A stretch of 9,613 bases of DNA from positions 1 through 9,613 of the forward strand of contig JAFAGX010000013.1 in NCBI GenBank assembly GCA_019237515.1. Direction: 5' to 3'. A model generated the notes under the pieces. It was not told the DNA's origin, made no database searches, and saw only the letters and a list, made by a program, of their open reading frames with translations. Shown here piece after piece: positions 1-6,835 of this stretch (the stretch's first letter is position 1; each line of letters opens with the position of its first letter). The DNA comes from Acidobacteriaceae bacterium. Its GTDB lineage: Bacteria > Acidobacteriota > Terriglobia > Terriglobales > SbA1. The position numbers were made by a program, and so were the translations under genes.

Positions 1-42
1 CTGGCTACTATCTACTGGCTACTATCTACTGGCTACTATTTC
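1..42. repeat. Three tandem copies of a 14-bp unit
   Basis: The unit CTGGCTACTATCTA occupies 1-14 and 15-28 exactly and 29-42 with changes in the last bases. The array may continue left of the window. The stop codon of the Hfq-like gene (TAG on the minus strand, 36-38) lies inside the third copy, so the repeat abuts the coding end directly. Similar CAGTAG-type words occur at 611-637 on the other side of the gene. It looks like a small intergenic minisatellite; no function is evident. Confidence 0.85.
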
Positions 43-470
43 TTCCCGTTCTCCGATTCCTTGTACATGTATTTGATGGCGGGCTTGTAGATCATCAGGT
101 TGGGGGCGCCGATGCGGTTGATTTTCAGGCAAGATCTGTCGTACCACTCGATGACTCCGTGCACCTGCTCGCCATCGCGCAGCACGATGACCATGGGAGT
201 CTTCGACTGCATCTGCTTCTGGTAATAAAAGTTTTCGGCGTTGGTCTGCTCGGGAGGTGAGGACTTTCTGCCGCCAGAATTGCGGTCCCCGCGGTCCCCA
301 CGATCGTTGCGGTCGGGCCGGCGCTCGCCCATGGGCGATGCGGAGTGGTTGTGATCGTTGCGGCTGAAGGATTCGTTGCGGTTGAGCGAAGGGCGAATCA
401 ACTTTCGATTGGCAAACCCGTCCGCATCGATCGTATGTTCGGCTGGAAAAGCACCGATCGCATCTTTCAT
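36..470 (-). CDS. hfq: Divergent Hfq-like RNA chaperone with long N-terminal arm
   Basis: Hfq forms a hexameric Sm ring that binds sRNAs and mRNAs in the cytoplasm. The 144-residue product has an Sm core at about 78-139: a helix ending in KTP (90-92), the Sm1 stretch with VIVLRDG and GVIEWYD (105-111), and Sm2 with IYKPAIKYMYK (127-137), matching the YKHAI motif of Hfq. Residues 1-77 are hydrophilic and low in complexity, with a run of Arg/Asp/Gly around 50-68, so probably disordered; usual Hfq has a short N-terminus and any disordered tail at the C-terminus. By ungapped comparison with E. coli Hfq, Gln8, Phe42 and His57 become Glu79, Ser113 and Pro130, and the rim arginines 16, 17 and 19 become Met, Gln and Lys. 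The ATG at 470 has an AGGTGA ribosome binding site (475-480) four bases upstream, which supports the long form. The family is fairly sure; RNA-binding mode is open. Confidence 0.8.
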   Translation of the reverse strand: MKDAIGAFPAEHTIDADGFANRKLIRPSLNRNESFSRNDHNHSASPMGERRPDRNDRGDRGDRNSGGRKSSPPEQTNAENFYYQKQMQSKTPMVIVLRDGEQVHGVIEWYDRSCLKINRIGAPNLMIYKPAIKYMYKESENGKK

Positions 471-474
471 AACG

Positions 475-480
475 TCACCT
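475..480 (-). promoter_or_regulatory. Ribosome binding site of the Hfq-like gene
   Basis: On the minus strand AGGTGA is followed by four bases and then the ATG at 470. It decides in favour of the full N-terminal arm over a start at the internal Met47. Confidence 0.6.
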
Positions 481-610
481 GTCCGACACGCTTTTCACGC
501 GGGCCACACGGTATGACTGTGATTGTGCGTCTGAAGGCGTGAGTTGTTCCATTACCGTAGCACAGGGAAAGAGAGATGACAATGGGATCATGGTGGAGAG
601 AGCAATCAGG

Positions 611-637
611 AGTCAGTAGACAGGCGTCAGTCGTCAG
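611..637. repeat. CAGTAG/GTCAG short-word repeat between holB and hfq
   Basis: The words AGTCAGTAGACAG and GTCAGTCGTCAG form a degenerate tandem repeat just after the holB stop. On the plus strand it resembles the minus-strand reading of the array at 1-42 (AGTAGCCAGTAGATAG), so the Hfq gene is bracketed by related words in opposite orientation. The rest of the 471-647 spacer shows no further gene; it must hold the hfq promoter if hfq is transcribed on its own, but I see no clear -35/-10 pair. Confidence 0.5.
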
Positions 638-647
638 CGCTCCGCAA

Positions 648-1748
648 TCAGCCGGTTTTCTCCAGGGCTGTGGCGAAGGCATCGAGCGAAAGTGAGCGCA
701 ACAGGTTGCGGCGCATGCCGCGATCCACTTCGGCCAGACGGTCGGAGGCTTGCGCAATCCAGGCGAAGTCCGCGGATTCGGCGAGTTTCCTGAGTTCACC
801 TTCGATATCTGTGTTACGAATCAGCTGCGGAGTGCCTGATTCCAGGAACAGAAGATCCTGCAGCAGAGAATAGAGGGTGCGCAGCAGGTTTTCGGTTTTT
901 TCCCGGCCCTCGGCTCCGGCGCGATAGGTTTCGGTGATCTTGAACAGTTCCGAGTGATCGCTGCCACGCAAAGCCGTGGTAAGTATTGCTAACCCATGCT
1001 GCCGGGAAGCCGTATAGGCCGCTAAATCGAAATTGCGCGCACGGCCTACCGCGCCATCCGACAGCCGGGCGACGAGGGCACGCTGTTTGGCAGACCAGTC
1101 GGAGCGATGCTTGGCCAGATAGTGCTCGATTTCTGCGTGGGAGAGAGCGTTGAGGACAATTGTCATTGCGCGCGATCGAATGGTGGGCAGCAGCTCACCC
1201 GCGTTTTCCGTCAACAGAAACATAGTGGCGAAGTCCGGCGGTTCTTCCAGAATCTTCAGCAGAGCGTTGGCAGCTTCCTTCATGAACGCGGAATCGGTGA
1301 AGACGTATACACGTTCTTTGGCTTCGGCGGGCCGGAAATAGATGCTTTCGATCACGCGGCGGACCTGGTCGACTTTGATCATCATTTGTGGAGGATCGGG
1401 CGGGATGACCAGGACGTCAGGATGGGTCTGGATAAAAATGCGTGTGTCTTTGCGGTCGGTCTCACGCAATGCTTCGCGCGCCTCGACGGCTTCGGCACAA
1501 CGTGCTTGTAGATCTTGCGCGGCTCCGATTCGAACACAATTGGAACAGTGATCACAGAAATCCGGCAGACCATCGCTGGTTGGCCGTTGCAGGCAGTTCA
1601 TGGCTTTCGCGAGCATCAAGACCAGTGTGTATTTGCCTGAACCAACGGGGCCAGAGAGGATCACGCCGTGCGGGAAATGCTCGCGACCGAGCATCTCGCG
1701 AAGGCGTTGGACGACGTCTGCGTTGCCGTGGAATTCAGAAAAGGGCAT
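648..1748 (-). CDS. holB: DNA polymerase III subunit delta prime
   Basis: This is the delta prime subunit of the clamp loader, which helps place the sliding clamp on DNA at the replication fork. From the ATG at 1748 it has 366 residues. The AAA+ domain shows a P-loop GPVGSGKYT (33-41), a zinc-module set of cysteines at 52, 65, 68 and 71, the conserved NALLKILEEPP segment (161-171), and SRA (192-194) where the family has SRC; the arginine-finger Arg193 is kept. Tyr40 follows the P-loop lysine instead of Ser/Thr, so ATP binding may be weak, which is normal for delta prime. The C-terminal part (about 200-366) is helical as expected for the collar. A longer reading to 1781 (TTG or similar upstream codons) would translate the intergenic inverted repeat and is less likely. 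The gene follows tmk at a 78-base spacer on the same strand, a common pairing. Confidence 0.9.
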   Translation of the reverse strand: MPFSEFHGNADVVQRLREMLGREHFPHGVILSGPVGSGKYTLVLMLAKAMNCLQRPTSDGLPDFCDHCSNCVRIGAAQDLQARCAEAVEAREALRETDRKDTRIFIQTHPDVLVIPPDPPQMMIKVDQVRRVIESIYFRPAEAKERVYVFTDSAFMKEAANALLKILEEPPDFATMFLLTENAGELLPTIRSRAMTIVLNALSHAEIEHYLAKHRSDWSAKQRALVARLSDGAVGRARNFDLAAYTASRQHGLAILTTALRGSDHSELFKITETYRAGAEGREKTENLLRTLYSLLQDLLFLESGTPQLIRNTDIEGELRKLAESADFAWIAQASDRLAEVDRGMRRNLLRSLSLDAFATALEKTG

Positions 1749-1769
1749 GAGAAAGAGCCTTTGGCACTT

Positions 1770-1822
1770 AGCAGTTGGCATTTGGTCTTAAGCTGATGAC
1801 CAAATGCCAATCGCCAACTGCT
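1770..1822. repeat. Imperfect inverted repeat between tmk and holB
   Basis: The left arm AGCAGTTGGCATTTGGTC (1770-1787) and the right arm (1798-1822) are complementary around a 10-base loop. The inner 13 bp (1775-1787 with 1798-1810) pair perfectly, and AGCAGTTGG (1770-1778) also pairs with CCAACTGCT (1814-1822); the right arm carries seven extra bases. There is no T-run on either side, so it is not a typical Rho-independent terminator. It lies in the tmk-holB transcript and would form a stable RNA hairpin just before the holB start. It resembles the short palindromic elements scattered through acidobacterial genomes. Confidence 0.85.
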
Positions 1823-1826
1823 CGGC

Positions 1827-2498
1827 TTACGCGGTTTTCGCCGCCAACTTCAATTTACTACGTACGAGCTTGATGATCTGCACGTGGGTGGCATCGGGTG
1901 TGCCGCGAGCATCCACGAGGGCGATGCGCTGCGGTTCGCGGCGGGCGATTGCCAAATAAGTGTTTCGAACGCGGCCAAAAAAAGCCCGATTCTCCTGTTC
2001 GAAGCGATTCTCGTCCGCTTCGGCGGTTCGCGCCTTGTTACGGCGGCGAGCGCGCTCAACACTGGCGGTCACATCGGAATCCATCAGAATCGTGAGATCC
2101 GGCTGCAAGTCGCCGCACAAAATTCGATGCAGTTCCAGCACAGGTTCACTGCCCAACTTGCGGCCGCCGCCCTGGTATGCCTCGGTGGAGTCAGTGAAGC
2201 GATCACATAAGACGATTTTGGCTTGCGCAAGCGCCGGCAAAATCACTTCTTTCATGTGCTGGGCGCGGGAGGAAAACATCAAGGCCAATTCCGCGAAAGG
2301 AGCCAGCGCGGAGGTATTTGTATCCAGCAACAACTGACGGATTTTCTCGCCGGTGGCCGTGCCACCAGGCTCCCGCGTGACTACGACCGCCAAGTCTTGC
2401 GCTCGCAGAGCGGCAGCAAGTCGCTGCAGTTGCGTGCTCTTACCGCAACCGTCGAGACCTTCGAAGGTGATGAATTTTCCGCGAAGATTGGGCGGCAC
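1827..2498 (-). CDS. tmk: Thymidylate kinase (dTMP kinase)
   Basis: It phosphorylates dTMP to dTDP with ATP, an essential step in dTTP synthesis. Starting at the GTG at 2498 the product has 223 residues, close to the usual 205-220. Seen in order: P-loop GLDGCGKST (14-22), TREPGG (41-46), the DRF motif with YQGGGR (99-113) for nucleotide and dTMP binding, the PDLTILMD strand (133-140), and an arginine-rich lid (about 148-166). The reading frame stays open upstream to a TTG at 2546, giving 16 more residues (MARLIIKFGRSCYHAS) that the family does not normally have. Neither start has a strong ribosome binding site: GGAG lies about 15 bases before the GTG. The family is certain, the start is not. 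It is followed by holB on the same strand. Confidence 0.93.
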   Translation of the reverse strand: MPPNLRGKFITFEGLDGCGKSTQLQRLAAALRAQDLAVVVTREPGGTATGEKIRQLLLDTNTSALAPFAELALMFSSRAQHMKEVILPALAQAKIVLCDRFTDSTEAYQGGGRKLGSEPVLELHRILCGDLQPDLTILMDSDVTASVERARRRNKARTAEADENRFEQENRAFFGRVRNTYLAIARREPQRIALVDARGTPDATHVQIIKLVRSKLKLAAKTA

Positions 2499-2652
2499 GG
2501 AAGCATGATAGCAACTCCGGCCGAACTTGATAATGAGGCGAGCCAAACGCGCGATGTCCCACTCTCACCACAAAGACCATCTTAAGAAACACCTCGGGGT
2601 GCAGTTCTGGGTTCTGAGCTGCGGATTGCGCCGTGACGCGCATCATGCGGTA

Positions 2653-2680
2653 TTGATATATTCAGCAGTTTGCGTGTAAC
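2653..2680 (+). promoter_or_regulatory. Possible sigma-70 promoter of the M61 peptidase
   Basis: TTGATA (2653-2658) and TGTAAC (2675-2680) are separated by 16 bases, giving five of six and four of six consensus matches. Transcription would start near 2687, leaving a short leader with the AAGGAG site at 2699-2704. This is a match by eye only. Confidence 0.3.
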
Positions 2681-2698
2681 GAATCGTTTTAATACCTT

Positions 2699-2704
2699 AA
2701 GGAG
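2699..2704 (+). promoter_or_regulatory. Strong ribosome binding site of the M61 peptidase
   Basis: AAGGAG ends eight bases before the ATG at 2713 and fixes that start. Confidence 0.75.
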
Positions 2705-2712
2705 TCCTCTGG

Positions 2713-4599
2713 ATGAAAATTTTTGCTCGTCACGCCCGTTTCATTGCCATTCTCGTCAGTTTGACAGCTTCCCTTCCGGGGCAAACAACACCACGAGCAG
2801 CCGCACCCACGATAACCGTCTTAGTGGATGCCAATGATGCGCCGCGCAAGATGTTTCACGCTCACTTAACGATCCCGGCTTCGCCAGGCGAACTCACTCT
2901 TTATTATCCAAAATGGATTCCAGGAGAGCACGGGCCGACAGGGCCGGTTCAAGAGTTGGCCGGGTTGCATTTCACGGGCAACGGCCAATTATTGAAATGG
3001 CGGCGCGACTTGGTCGATGGATGGACTTTCCACGTGGAGGTGCCGCAAGGTGTGGCGCGGGTGGACGCCGCGCTCGATTACATGTCGCCCACCGGAAGGG
3101 AAGGAATTTATACGGGTGGACAATCGGCGACGGACAAAATGACTGTGGTCAGTTGGAACACGCTAGTTCTTTACCCCGCTGGTTGGACTTCTGACGAACT
3201 TACATATCAGGCGACGTTGCGGCTGCCTTCCGGTTGGAAATCGGGGACTGCTTTGCCGATTACCTCGCAAAGCGGCGCGGAAACCCAGTTCAAACCAGTA
3301 TCGCTGACGACCCTGGTGGATTCGCCGGTGATTGCTGGTGAATACCTAAAGGTGGTCCCGCTTGCCGAGAACCCGCATCAGGAAATGGATATCGCGGCGG
3401 ATAGTGCGGGTGCACTGGCTGTTTCGGCCGAAGTACTTACTCCCTACAAGAACTTGACGGACCAGGCATTGAAGCTTTTCGGAGCACAGCATTTCCGCGA
3501 CTATCACTTTCTTTACAGCCTGAGTGATCATGTGGCACATTTCGGTTTGGAGCATCATGAGTCGAACGATAGCCGGGTTGGGGAGCGGTATCTGGTTGAT
3601 CCCGAGTTGCGGCTTCTGGAGGCGGGTCTGCTCCCGCACGAGTATGTTCATTCGTGGAACGGAAAATACCGCCGACCCGCGGACCTGGCGACGGCGAATT
3701 ATGAAGATCCGATGAAGGATGACCTGCTCTGGGTGTATGAGGGCTTAACGTCGTATCTCGGCGATGTCCTCAGCGCGCGCGCCGGGCTGCGTACGCCCGA
3801 GCAACTGCGGGATTCGGTAGCGCTAATTGCGGCGCAACTGGACCACACGCCGGGTCGAAGCTGGCGAAACCTGCAGGACACGGCAGACGGCGTGCCGGCC
3901 ATGCAAGGAGCGCTAGGCGAGTGGGAGTCGTGGCGGCGCGATCTGGATTACTACGACGAAGACGTGCTGAACTGGCTGTGGGTTGACACGATTATCCGGC
4001 AGCAGACAAACGGAAAAAAATCGATGGATGACTTTTGCCATCTGTTCGAAGGGCCACCCAGTGGGCCGCCGGAAGTGAAGACATATACGTTTGATGATGT
4101 GATGAATGCGCTGAATCAGGTCGCGCCTTACGACTGGGCTGGATTCTGGAGCGTGCGATTGGCAAATCACGGACCGGGAGCGCCGCTGGGCGGGATCGAA
4201 GGGAGCGGATGGAAGCTGGTGTACGACGAGAATCGATCGGAACTTCTCCGCATCACCGAGCACGAACACGAAGAAGTGAACGCCGGCTACTCGGTTGGCT
4301 TGCTGTTGAAAGAAGATGGGCGGATCGTGGATACGATCGAAGGCCTGCCGGCCGCCCAGGCAGGAATCGGACCCGGGATGAAGCTGATTGCAGTGAACGG
4401 GCGCCGTTTCAGCGGGGATGTTTTGCGCGACGCGCTAAAGGCAGGAAAGAGCAGCTCGGAGCCGCTGCAGTTGCTGATCGAGAACACGGAATATTACAAG
4501 AGCTATAGCCTGAATTATCACGGAGGAGAAAAGTATCCCCACTTGGTTCGGGATGAATCGAAGCCGGATATGTTGAGTGAGATTATCCGGCCGCGATGA
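2713..4599 (+). CDS. Exported M61-family metallopeptidase with PDZ domain
   Basis: The 628-residue product fits the M61 (glycyl aminopeptidase-like) family, zinc peptidases that trim peptides outside the cytoplasm. Residues 1-23 form a Sec signal peptide: basic start (KIFARHAR), hydrophobic core (FIAILVSLTASL), then a small-residue end. An N-terminal beta-rich domain typical of M61 spans about 35-210. The zinc site is HEYVH at 309-313, followed by SWN as in the family (HExxH-TWN), with the likely third ligand Glu343 in WVYEGLTSY thirty residues later. A C-terminal PDZ domain covers about 525-605 (GYSVGLLL, then AAQAGIGPGMKLIAVNG). All catalytic residues I would expect are present. It stands alone: tmk diverges on the left and a permease gene converges on the right, leaving 59 bases. 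Its substrate cannot be read from the sequence; mature location is probably periplasm or outside. Confidence 0.9.
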   Translation: MKIFARHARFIAILVSLTASLPGQTTPRAAAPTITVLVDANDAPRKMFHAHLTIPASPGELTLYYPKWIPGEHGPTGPVQELAGLHFTGNGQLLKWRRDLVDGWTFHVEVPQGVARVDAALDYMSPTGREGIYTGGQSATDKMTVVSWNTLVLYPAGWTSDELTYQATLRLPSGWKSGTALPITSQSGAETQFKPVSLTTLVDSPVIAGEYLKVVPLAENPHQEMDIAADSAGALAVSAEVLTPYKNLTDQALKLFGAQHFRDYHFLYSLSDHVAHFGLEHHESNDSRVGERYLVDPELRLLEAGLLPHEYVHSWNGKYRRPADLATANYEDPMKDDLLWVYEGLTSYLGDVLSARAGLRTPEQLRDSVALIAAQLDHTPGRSWRNLQDTADGVPAMQGALGEWESWRRDLDYYDEDVLNWLWVDTIIRQQTNGKKSMDDFCHLFEGPPSGPPEVKTYTFDDVMNALNQVAPYDWAGFWSVRLANHGPGAPLGGIEGSGWKLVYDENRSELLRITEHEHEEVNAGYSVGLLLKEDGRIVDTIEGLPAAQAGIGPGMKLIAVNGRRFSGDVLRDALKAGKSSSEPLQLLIENTEYYKSYSLNYHGGEKYPHLVRDESKPDMLSEIIRPR

Positions 4600-4658
4600 A
4601 ATTTGGGCGGTTGCGCTGAGTAACAAGCGATGGCGAATGAGGGGTCACAAGCGGCACA

Positions 4659-5636
4659 TCAGCCGTTAGCGCGCGCGACCAGCAGAATGGCCAGACTGTA
4701 GAAGACGAACATCAGAACCAGGTAGACCTTGGATCGTGAGCCTGAGCCCTGAAATTCTTTCCAAACGAAAATGCCCCAGAGCGCGGCCACCATGGGAGCG
4801 GACTGGCCGATCGCATAAGAGATCGCGACCCCGGTGAAATGTGCGGCTACCAGGTTGAAAACGGTTCCAACACCCCAGATGAACCCACCCAAGAGGCCTA
4901 GCATGTGCCCCGAAGCCGGACCGTGAAAGAACTCGGAAAACCGGACAGGATTTCCGACCAGCGGATGCTTCATGAAATAGATGTTCCAGATGAAGCAAGA
5001 CAGCAGCGCCCCCAGCGTCAAAAATATGGCGGCGCTGTATGGGTTGAGGGGATTGCCGCGAGTCATGGCGTGAGTCATGAACGGGGCCCAGAGGCCCATC
5101 AAAATTCCAGAAACAACGCAGACAATCAGACTTTTTCTGGAGACTGAACGGCCAGCAGTTGCCAGGGCTGCGTATGCCTTGCCGTCGAGAATAATTGCGA
5201 TGACGGCGCAGACTACACCTGCGGCTAGAAAGCCGATGCTTCCTTGGGGTTGAAGCGCGTAGCTCAAGACCACGCCAACGACTAGCGCGATGCCAATCGC
5301 AACCGGAAAGGCGACGGCCAATCCGGCCATATCAATGGCCGCGACCAGGAGGAGGTTGGCAAGGTTGAAAAGCGCGCCACCGATCAGCGCATGGACAACA
5401 TTCGACACACCGGTGGAGTGAATATTGTTGATGAGATTATCCGGGCCGGGGCCCGTCATGCCCATAGTGTGGCCCAGGATCAGGGAGATCAGAAAAATGC
5501 CGACGGCATAGTCCCAGTAGAAGAGCTCGAAACGGTAGTTCTTCACGCCTTTGTAGGTGTTTGCCCATGATCCCCAACAAACCGCGCTGGTGATCATCAT
5601 TATTAAGGCCGTCGAGAGTGTGTGTGGTGTGAACAT
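4659..5636 (-). CDS. GRP-type sugar permease (DMT superfamily, ribose/rhamnose-like)
   Basis: A very hydrophobic protein of 325 residues with about ten membrane helices, resembling the GRP/RhaT branch of the drug/metabolite transporter superfamily, often labelled sugar or multidrug permease. Recognisable segments are CWGSWANT and RFELFYWDY near the N-terminus, the repeated FNLANLLLVAAIDMAGLAVA and later GVGTVFNLVAAHFTGVAIS halves, and ALWGIFVWKEF near the end. It lies 121 bases after the nucleoside hydrolase on the same strand, so uptake of ribose or a related product released by that enzyme is a reasonable inference; the substrate is not provable here. I chose the ATG at 5636. The frame stays open to a TTG at 5744, but that stretch is a GTCATTCCGAG-type repeat and gives a non-membrane, low-complexity leader. 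No clear ribosome binding site precedes the ATG. Exact family label is uncertain; membrane transporter is safe. Confidence 0.8.
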   Translation of the reverse strand: MFTPHTLSTALIMMITSAVCWGSWANTYKGVKNYRFELFYWDYAVGIFLISLILGHTMGMTGPGPDNLINNIHSTGVSNVVHALIGGALFNLANLLLVAAIDMAGLAVAFPVAIGIALVVGVVLSYALQPQGSIGFLAAGVVCAVIAIILDGKAYAALATAGRSVSRKSLIVCVVSGILMGLWAPFMTHAMTRGNPLNPYSAAIFLTLGALLSCFIWNIYFMKHPLVGNPVRFSEFFHGPASGHMLGLLGGFIWGVGTVFNLVAAHFTGVAISYAIGQSAPMVAALWGIFVWKEFQGSGSRSKVYLVLMFVFYSLAILLVARANG

Positions 5637-5651
5637 GGTTACTATGCGCGA

Positions 5652-5711
5652 ACAGCAGATTCCTCGCGCGTTCCCGCCGCTTGCGCCGCTCCGAACGGCT
5701 CGGAATGACAA
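5652..5711 (-). repeat. GTCATTCCGAG...GAGGAATCTGCTGT intergenic element
   Basis: On the minus strand the element begins TTGTCATTCCGAG and ends GCGAGGAATCTGCTGT, with a GC-rich, partly self-complementary middle; its ends ATTCC and GGAAT pair. This pattern is a widespread short intergenic repeat that I know from many acidobacterial genomes (recalled, not searched). It lies in the spacer between the nucleoside hydrolase and the permease. Confidence 0.6.
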
Positions 5712-5718
5712 TTCAAAT

Positions 5719-5744
5719 GATCCTCCCGCTCCGGGTAATGACAA
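5719..5744 (-). repeat. Shorter, degenerate second copy of the same element
   Basis: Minus-strand reading starts TTGTCATTACCCGGAGCG and ends GGAGGATC, the same head and tail as the longer copy and the same orientation, seven bases away. Together the two copies fill most of the 121-base spacer. Confidence 0.45.
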
Positions 5745-5757
5745 TCGTTAGCGTGTC

Positions 5758-6804
5758 TTATTTTCCCGCAATTCTTGAGAGATACATCCGGATAAATCTC
5801 TCGGCATCGACTTCGACACAAACTTTGGCGTTCGGTGCAACTTTATCCAGTCCTTCGATCATGTAGCGATCACCATGGAGCACATTTCGCTCGATGTAAC
5901 CTTGGCGGTTGGCGACAGTTTCTCCGCGGGTGAATTCTCCGCGAGTTTCGACGTCGACGTGCATTTCGGGAGCTGTGACCAATGTCGAGTCGATGGCAAC
6001 ACCGACCGCCAGCGGATCGTACATGGCCGTTCCGGAGAAACCGTATTTTGCGGAGAGATCGATGAGATACTTTGCGACTTGATAAATGAAATCGCTGACC
6101 GCGCCGTGGGCCTTTCCGAGTTCATCCAGGTGCTTCTGGGTGAACAGGGTCTTGTTGGAGACATCGAGTCCGACCATGGTGAGCGGCCAACCGGCCTGGA
6201 AGACGATCTGGGCGGCTTCGGGATCGTTAGCGATGTTGGCTTCCGCCGCAGCGTTTACGTTACCGCCTGAAATCGAACCGCCCATGAGAACCACTTCTTT
6301 GACCAGCGGGGCAATTGAAGGATCTTTTTCGACCGCAAGCGCGATGTTAGTCAGCGGGCCTACGGGCACGAGGGTAATTTCATGGGGAGCGGCGTGGACC
6401 ATCTGGATAATCAGGTCGGGTGCCCATCGCGAATCGACCTTGCATTTGCTGGGAGGGAGTTCGACATTGGCGAGGCCGTTTTTGCCATGCCAGAACTCGG
6501 CGGTGGTGAGCTTTTGAAACAGCGGATGCTGCGCCCCGGCGGCGACTGGAATGTCGCAGCGGTTGGCCAATGACATCATGCGAAGCGCGTTTTCAAGACC
6601 TTGTGCCGCGACAACGTTTCCGGGAACCACGGTTACGGCGCGGACGTCCAATTCCGGCGAATTCAGCGCCAACATGAGCGCCATGGCGTCATCGGTGCCG
6701 GGATCAGTGTCGAAGATGATTTTCTTTGGCGCCGCAAACACGGGTACGGCGGCAACAATCATCAGCGTGCAGGCAAGCAGACTTGATGCTTTGACTCGCT
6801 TCAG
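5758..6804 (-). CDS. Exported inosine/uridine-preferring nucleoside hydrolase
   Basis: It hydrolyses the N-glycosidic bond of nucleosides to base and free (deoxy)ribose. Counting from the ATG at 6762 (334 residues): the calcium-binding motif DTDPGTDD is at 18-25, VPVGPLTNIAL at 132-142, MGGSI at 160-164, AEANIANDPEAA at 173-184, and YDPLAV at 248-253. The family usually has HD in this last motif; here Tyr248 replaces the His and the metal-ligand Asp249 remains. No in-frame ATG, GTG or TTG exists upstream before a TGA, but the frame is open, and a CTG at 6804 lies nine bases after GGAG (6814-6817). From it the protein gains KRVK plus a hydrophobic run ending VFA-A: a complete Sec signal peptide, 348 residues in all. 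From the ATG only a leader without its basic end remains, and no ribosome site. ATT at 6807 (six bases from GGAG) is another candidate. The family is sure; start and export are inferred. It probably forms an operon with the permease. Confidence 0.85.
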   Translation of the reverse strand: MKRVKASSLLACTLMIVAAVPVFAAPKKIIFDTDPGTDDAMALMLALNSPELDVRAVTVVPGNVVAAQGLENALRMMSLANRCDIPVAAGAQHPLFQKLTTAEFWHGKNGLANVELPPSKCKVDSRWAPDLIIQMVHAAPHEITLVPVGPLTNIALAVEKDPSIAPLVKEVVLMGGSISGGNVNAAAEANIANDPEAAQIVFQAGWPLTMVGLDVSNKTLFTQKHLDELGKAHGAVSDFIYQVAKYLIDLSAKYGFSGTAMYDPLAVGVAIDSTLVTAPEMHVDVETRGEFTRGETVANRQGYIERNVLHGDRYMIEGLDKVAPNAKVCVEVDAERFIRMYLSRIAGK

Positions 6805-6813
6805 AATCTTCGT

Positions 6814-6817
6814 CTCC
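6814..6817 (-). promoter_or_regulatory. Ribosome binding site pointing to a non-ATG start
   Basis: Minus-strand GGAG is placed nine bases before CTG (6804) and six before ATT (6807), both in frame with the nucleoside hydrolase. No comparable site precedes the ATG at 6762. Confidence 0.5.
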
Positions 6818-6835
6818 AGAATAGATTGGCAACGT

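Larger units (their letters stand above)
2547..2712. other. Divergent intergenic region between tmk and the M61 peptidase
   Basis: No gene is seen here. It must hold the promoters of both flanking genes. The stretch at 2563-2577 (TCTCACCACAAAGAC) resembles part of the short element at 7992-8026, so a degenerate copy of that intergenic word may be present. Confidence 0.5.

Noticed and set aside
1..42. Start of a CRISPR array
   Set aside because: The 14-bp units are directly adjacent with no spacers, and the unit is too short.
467..799. Minus-strand open frame of 110 codons spanning the hfq-holB spacer
   Set aside because: It overlaps the holB 3' end in another frame, is rich in Cys/Pro/Thr without a motif, and runs through the short repeat.
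1107..1511. Plus-strand open frame of 134 codons
   Set aside because: It lies wholly opposite holB, has no recognisable motif and no ribosome binding site.
1770..1822. Rho-independent terminator after tmk
   Set aside because: The stem is strong but no T-run follows on the minus strand, and the loop region is not GC-clustered as expected.
4600..4658. Bidirectional terminator between the convergent M61 and permease genes
   Set aside because: I could not find a convincing stem with a T-run in these 59 bases.
5637..5744. N-terminal extension of the permease
   Set aside because: It would start at TTG and translate a GTCATTCCGAG-type repeat into a low-complexity, non-membrane leader.
6086..6517. 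Plus-strand open frame of 143 codons
   Set aside because: It is antisense to the nucleoside hydrolase and shows only biased-codon shadow sequence.
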